From: an uncultured Lachnospiraceae bacterium
GTDB taxonomy: Bacteria; Bacillota; Clostridia; Lachnospirales; Lachnospiraceae
Assembly: GCA_910588815.1 (NCBI GenBank)
Contig: CAJUQY010000003.1
Location: 1-64,000, forward strand
Length of the DNA: 64,000 nt
Direction: 5' to 3'
Every line of letters starts with the position of its first letter. Position 1 is the first letter of the stretch. The notes beneath the pieces are model-generated. The model did no database searches and was not told the DNA's origin. It saw nothing but the letters and a program-made list of their open reading frames with translations. The position numbers were made by a program, and so were the translations under genes. Below, piece by piece: positions 59,954-64,000 of this stretch.

Positions 59954-61957
59954 TCATTTTTTCTTTTCAATCCGGATCTCGATGGCTTCCAGGCGCTTTG
60001 CCTTCGCAGTGGTTCCGGCAATTTCACCGTTTTTCACCCAGCCCTGCCACCCCTGGCTCTGCACATGGACACGATAATACACGTCATACTGTTTCTCAAA
60101 CTCGCCTGTCAGCTCGATTCTGATCGCTTCCAGACGTTTTGCCTCCCCGCTTGTACCTGCCAGCGTTCCATTTGACACCCAGTCCTGCCACCCCTGGCTC
60201 TGCACGTGGGCCTGATAACGGATACTTCCGCTTACCGGAAGATTGCTCAAGCTGATGCGAACGGCTTCCATCCGTTTTGCTTTTCCCGTTGTTCCCGCCA
60301 AAGCTCCGTCCGATACGGTATTTTGCCAGCCATAGCTCTGCACATGGGCCTGGTAGGACACTGCAGGCTCTGCTTTCACAAAGGGCCGTTCTATGCTTCC
60401 GGGTGCCACGCTTCCTTTTTCAACAATCTGGACCTCTATGGCTTCCAGCCGTTTCGCAAGCCCTTCTGTCCCGGCACTCTCTCCATTTTTTGCCCAGTCA
60501 AGCCAGCCATAGCTCTGCACGTGGACACGGTAATAAACGTCATAATCTTCTGCGTCTGCACCTGTCAGCCTGATCCGAACAGCTTCCATCCGTTTGGCCT
60601 GATCCACGGTTCCTGCCATATCTCCGCCTGAAACCTCATCCTGCCAGCCCTGGCTCTGCACATGAGCCTGATAGGCGATCCCAAGATCGGCATTTCCGGT
60701 AACTTCTATTTTAACGGCTTCCAGCCGTTTAGCCTGATCTACGGTTCCTGCAGTTTTGCCGTCTGATACCGGCTCCTGCCAGCCCTGGCTCTGCACATGA
60801 GCCTGATAACGGACCGATACTGGCAGCGTCCATGGCGGCATCGGTGCCGGAGACAGGGTTTCCGGAATCAAAAGACTGACTCCGATCCGCCTCCACGCCT
60901 CCTCAGACGCCCCCTGCCGGCTGATCTGATACCATACAGAATTGCTCTTGATAAACTCGTAATTATATGCCTGATCTCTCCAGTAATAGTCGTCATAAGT
61001 CGTTCCGCTTCCGGAAAGCCCCGGATCATTCCAGATGCCATGTCCGGTAGACTTGATCCCGGCATCACTCAGCATGAAATTCTGATGGAGGACCTCTCCT
61101 CTTCGGTCCCTGTCATCCCAGGTACAGTCCACATGATAAGTCTCGCCATCCAAAACCACCAGATTCCAGGCATGATCCAGCGCATCGCTGCCTACAAATT
61201 CCGTCTGGATCCCCAGCCGTTCTGCCAGAAGATCAAACGCCAGCGCATATCCATGGCACACTGCCCGCCCCTCCACAAGGGCGCCGTATGCCGTATAACA
61301 GCCCCTTCCGTCATTCCACTCCGTAGTTGTCGTATAAGTAGTATTCACCACCAGTGCCTCGTGGAGGATCATAAGCTTTTCCACTGTTGTCATGGAAGGT
61401 TCCGTTTTCTCCAAAATCTCCGAAACCTTTGCTTCCATGGCCAACCTCATGGCAGCGACCCGTTCAGGGTCCTGCTCCTGATAATTCCACGACAGCGATA
61501 TGATCTTATCAGACCGGTAAGAATACTGGTACGTGTTGGACACATAAAACAGCTCCGGATGTCCGTTTACCACATGCTCGAACATGGCCTTTATCACATC
61601 CGCCTGTGCCGTCGTAAGCCCCCACCCTGATACATCCAAACTTTGGGCATTCTGACTCAGGGACTCATAGATCTGCCGTTCCATCTCTTCTGTCTGCAGC
61701 GAATAGACCATAATTCCAGAATCACTTGTCTGAAACGCTCCCGCCTGATACAGCTCTGCAGTTACACTGACCAGAGTTTCCTGGCCATCGGCAAGAAAAA
61801 GTCCGTTTCCGTCCTGTTCTTCTAAAACGGCTTCTGCTGCATCACTTTCTTTCTGAATACCGGCAGCCGCCTCCTCTTCCGCCCTGGCCCCCAGGACCAG
61901 GACAGAAAAAAGATACATTGCTGTCAGTCCAAGTATAAAGATTTTTTTTCTTTTCAT
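59954..61957 (-). CDS. secreted transglutaminase-like protein with six ChW repeats
   Basis: This 667-residue protein has a signal peptide (MKRKKIFILGLTAMYLFSVL to about 25), a transglutaminase-like protease domain (about 140-370) and six ChW repeats (about 380-667) that run to the very end. The catalytic triad is seen as Cys in GRAVCHGYALAFDLL, His in LDHAWNLVVLDG and Asp in YHVDCTWDD. Such domains cut or cross-link peptides, often at the cell surface. ATG at 61957; a TTG two codons earlier is possible. It lies 22 bp behind the CHAP gene, so both are probably on one transcript. No terminator is seen after it. Confidence 0.9.
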   Translation of the reverse strand: MKRKKIFILGLTAMYLFSVLVLGARAEEEAAAGIQKESDAAEAVLEEQDGNGLFLADGQETLVSVTAELYQAGAFQTSDSGIMVYSLQTEEMERQIYESLSQNAQSLDVSGWGLTTAQADVIKAMFEHVVNGHPELFYVSNTYQYSYRSDKIISLSWNYQEQDPERVAAMRLAMEAKVSEILEKTEPSMTTVEKLMILHEALVVNTTYTTTTEWNDGRGCYTAYGALVEGRAVCHGYALAFDLLAERLGIQTEFVGSDALDHAWNLVVLDGETYHVDCTWDDRDRRGEVLHQNFMLSDAGIKSTGHGIWNDPGLSGSGTTYDDYYWRDQAYNYEFIKSNSVWYQISRQGASEEAWRRIGVSLLIPETLSPAPMPPWTLPVSVRYQAHVQSQGWQEPVSDGKTAGTVDQAKRLEAVKIEVTGNADLGIAYQAHVQSQGWQDEVSGGDMAGTVDQAKRMEAVRIRLTGADAEDYDVYYRVHVQSYGWLDWAKNGESAGTEGLAKRLEAIEVQIVEKGSVAPGSIERPFVKAEPAVSYQAHVQSYGWQNTVSDGALAGTTGKAKRMEAVRISLSNLPVSGSIRYQAHVQSQGWQDWVSNGTLAGTSGEAKRLEAIRIELTGEFEKQYDVYYRVHVQSQGWQGWVKNGEIAGTTAKAKRLEAIEIRIEKKK
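59957..60822 (-). repeat. array of six ChW repeats in the transglutaminase-like protein
   Basis: Two A-B-C triplets, with HVQSQGW in five units and HVQSYGW in others. The C units start YDVYYRVHVQS. The array ends the protein without a tail. Confidence 0.9.
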
Positions 61958-61979
61958 TAACAATCCCGTCTGCCTTCTT

Positions 61980-64000
61980 TCAGTTTGTCACATAATGCTG
62001 CGCCGTGCTTCCGGGAGCCGCTCCCCCTTTGGGAACCAGACGGATCTCTATGGCCTCCAGACGCTTCGCCAGACCGCTCGAGCCGGCCGGCTCTCCGTTT
62101 TTCGCCCAGCCCATCCAGCCGTAAGTCTGACAATGAACCCGGTAATATATATCATATTTAGATGCCGCTTCTCCCAACAGGCTGATCTCTATGGCTTCCA
62201 GACGCTTTGCCTCTCCTGTCGTGCCACTGAGTGCTCCGTTCTTTACCCAGCCCTGCCAGCCGTAAGTCTGTACGTGGGTCCGGTAAGAGATATCTCCGGA
62301 AACATTGGACAGGTTGATCTTGATCCCTTCCAGACGTTTCGCCTTTCCGGTTGTCCCGTTCATCACGCCGTCTGCCGTAGCGGTCAGCCAGCCGTAAGTC
62401 TGACAATGAGTACTGTAGGAAACACTCGCCGGTTTATCCGCCGGCTGGTCTGCTGTCATTTTTACAAAAGGCCTGGCTGTGCTTCCAGGAGCCGCACCGC
62501 CCTTTGGAACCATACAGATCTCAATGGCCTCCACCCTCTTGGCATAACCTTCACTTCCGGCACTCTCTCCGTTTTTCGCCCAGTCCAGCCAGCCAAAGCT
62601 CTGACTATGTACATGATAATAAATATCGTATTTCTTTTCTGCCTCACCCGTCAGCCTGATCTCCACCGCTTCCATCCGTTTCGTTCCATCGGGGATCCCG
62701 CTGACCTCTCCGTCCGATACCCAGTCCTGCCAGCCGGCTGTCTGCATATGGGTCCGATAAGTAACCCCCCCGGGGATCTGATCAGAAAGCTTAACGATCA
62801 GCGCTCTGAGCATTTTGTAGCTTCCGGTGGTTCCGGCCATTTTTCCGTCTCCGGTCCAGACATCCCAGCCCTTTCCTTCCACATCGGCCCGGTATGCGAT
62901 CTGTTCGTCTTCCGGCGGAGGAGCCGTGATACCAGTCTCGTTATAATCCGGTACAGCATAGCCTACAATATAACGGTTATTCAGTAAATAACTTCGTTCT
63001 CTTACACTGTCGGAAGAGTTTCCCTCAATGGTATAGACCGTCCCGCCGGATACTTCTGACACAAGTCCCACATGATCGACCTTTCTGTTGGGATTATCAG
63101 AAAATTTAAAAAAGATCAAATCTCCCGCTTTCGGGGTATAACTCCCTTTCTCATACCAATAACCCGGATTTTTTCCATTCTTATACCAGACCACCATAGA
63201 TTCCGTATAGGAATGCCGGTAAAACACATTAGATGGAACGCCTGCCTGATCAGCGCACCAGCTCACAAACATGGCACACCAGGCGGCAGAGGCATAAGCA
63301 CTTCCGTTCGCAATATTGGCTCCGTACCAGGTCCCATATTTTGTCGGAGTCCCCTCTGCCTTATAATACCCCACCTGAGTTTTTGCCACTGCGATAATAT
63401 CATAGATCCTGTTTCCTGTATTGACATGGGGATTCGCATAACCGTCGTCCGGATCAGTCTCCAGATAAGGTCTGGCCACAGGTCCCGGCGCCACACTTCC
63501 CCTCGCCTGAATTTTTATCTGAACAGCTTCCACCATTCTGTTCCAGGAAGAGCCTACTCCGGAAATTCCTCCGTCCTTCGCCCAGTCCAGCCAGCCATAC
63601 CCCTGTACGTATACCCGATAATAAATCTCATACTGGCTCGCCGCCACTCCGCTGAGGGAAACTTTGAGAGCCTCAACCTTTCTTGCCTCTCCGGTAGTTC
63701 CGGCTGCAGTACCGTCTTTACCGGACAGCCAGCCTTTTCCATCGCTGTATACCTGATAGTCTATTCCCAGGCCGGCTATTCCAGACACCTGTATCTTAAC
63801 CGCCTCTAACCGTTTCCCTGATTCAGGCTTTCCGCAAGGGCTGTTATTTATGCCATCCTCCAGCCAGCCATAGCTCTGCATATGTACGCCATAAGTGACT
63901 GTCGGAGAAACTGCTTCATAAAACGCCGCTGACTCTTCAACAACGCCAGTTTCCTCCGTGCTTTCGGTTTCGTTTACGTCCCCGCTCTCTCCCGAAGCTT
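61980..64000 (-). CDS. secreted CHAP-domain amidase/endopeptidase with nine ChW repeats (5' end outside the window)
   Basis: The frame is open from the right window edge to the stop at 61980, giving 673 codons without the start or signal peptide. It begins in an acidic linker (EETGVVEESAAF), then one ChW triplet, a CHAP domain (about 180-345 of the visible part) and two more triplets to the end. CHAP residues are Cys in ASAAWCAMFVSWCA, His in KVDHVGLVSEV and the polar residue in IEGNS. CHAP enzymes cut peptidoglycan amide or cross-bridge bonds. The catalytic domain lies between repeat blocks, unlike in the four other ChW proteins. Confidence 0.92.
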   Translation of the reverse strand, partial: ASGESGDVNETESTEETGVVEESAAFYEAVSPTVTYGVHMQSYGWLEDGINNSPCGKPESGKRLEAVKIQVSGIAGLGIDYQVYSDGKGWLSGKDGTAAGTTGEARKVEALKVSLSGVAASQYEIYYRVYVQGYGWLDWAKDGGISGVGSSWNRMVEAVQIKIQARGSVAPGPVARPYLETDPDDGYANPHVNTGNRIYDIIAVAKTQVGYYKAEGTPTKYGTWYGANIANGSAYASAAWCAMFVSWCADQAGVPSNVFYRHSYTESMVVWYKNGKNPGYWYEKGSYTPKAGDLIFFKFSDNPNRKVDHVGLVSEVSGGTVYTIEGNSSDSVRERSYLLNNRYIVGYAVPDYNETGITAPPPEDEQIAYRADVEGKGWDVWTGDGKMAGTTGSYKMLRALIVKLSDQIPGGVTYRTHMQTAGWQDWVSDGEVSGIPDGTKRMEAVEIRLTGEAEKKYDIYYHVHSQSFGWLDWAKNGESAGSEGYAKRVEAIEICMVPKGGAAPGSTARPFVKMTADQPADKPASVSYSTHCQTYGWLTATADGVMNGTTGKAKRLEGIKINLSNVSGDISYRTHVQTYGWQGWVKNGALSGTTGEAKRLEAIEISLLGEAASKYDIYYRVHCQTYGWMGWAKNGEPAGSSGLAKRLEAIEIRLVPKGGAAPGSTAQHYVTN
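61995..62915 (-). repeat. two ChW triplets after the CHAP domain
   Basis: Six units in two A-B-C triplets. The first A unit is degenerate (GKGWDVWTGDG, YKMLRAL); the last three are near-consensus (HCQTYGW, HVQTYGW, HCQTYGW). Confidence 0.88.
63480..63910 (-). repeat. one ChW triplet before the CHAP domain
   Basis: Three diverged units (HMQSYGW, SDGKGWLSG, YVQGYGWLDW) in A-B-C order, between the acidic linker and the CHAP domain. Confidence 0.85.

Noticed and set aside
62762..62776. A C7G4 run in the CHAP gene as a phase switch
   Set aside because: Seven C is within chance for this GC level, and the frame is intact on both sides.
45917..64000. Regularly spaced similar DNA segments that could suggest a CRISPR or satellite array
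   Set aside because: The period is about 135 bp, copies are diverged at wobble positions and all lie in frame inside long secreted proteins. They are ChW protein repeats.

Overview
The window looks like the chromosome of a Gram-positive anaerobe of the class Clostridia, probably a Lachnospiraceae relative. The evidence is AGGAGG-type ribosome sites, sigma-A promoters with TTGnnn and TATAAT boxes, no outer-membrane genes, secreted GH25, L,D-transpeptidase and CHAP enzymes, and many ChW repeats (clostridial hydrophobic with conserved W), which are typical of that group. Species is inference. Apart from a 27-codon gene end at the left edge and a dead IS3-type element at 6.3-6.8 kb, every gene lies on the minus strand, so transcription runs right to left.

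Layout from left to right. 0-6.1 kb is a housekeeping flank: a gene end, a heterodimeric ABC exporter under an autoregulated MarR repressor, and a cytoplasmic NlpC/P60 peptidase. 6.3-6.85 kb is an internally deleted IS3-family element at the edge of the glycan locus. 6.9-22.9 kb is one operon for unusual sugars. It holds CDP-3,6-dideoxyhexose enzymes (rfbF, rfbH, rfbG), a thiamine-diphosphate enzyme with an SDR reductase that recall the yersiniose branch, a pseB-like nonulosonate set, a glycosyltransferase, a flippase, and an SGNH/MBOAT acyltransferase pair whose MBOAT gene is frameshifted at a run of eight G. 23-43.6 kb starts at a promoter before a WbaP-like initiating phosphoglycosyltransferase. 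It encodes a complete GDP-perosamine route (mutase, manA, manC, gmd, aminotransferase, acetyltransferase), a first Wzm/Wzt exporter without a sugar-binding domain, four glycosyltransferases and a YfhO-type membrane protein.

43.7-64 kb carries five large secreted enzymes built on ChW repeats: GH78 rhamnosidase-like, GH25 muramidase, L,D-transpeptidase, transglutaminase-like and CHAP. Between them sits a second exporter operon: rfbC, wzm, a wzt with a C-terminal carbohydrate-binding domain, a methyltransferase, and a kinase-like gene with a terminal coiled coil. The last two resemble the halves of the Gram-negative O-antigen chain terminator WbdD.

Taken together this is a surface-glycan island with material for up to three export routes (one flippase, two ABC exporters). 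The ChW proteins may bind, remodel or be held by the glycan made next door. The least expected points are the split WbdD-like terminator in a Gram-positive setting, two G8 tracts in glycan genes (one in a frameshifted acyltransferase, one in an intact Wzt), ChW repeats that occur only in ordered triplets (39 copies), and a nonulosonate-like pathway with a reductase where an aminotransferase is expected.
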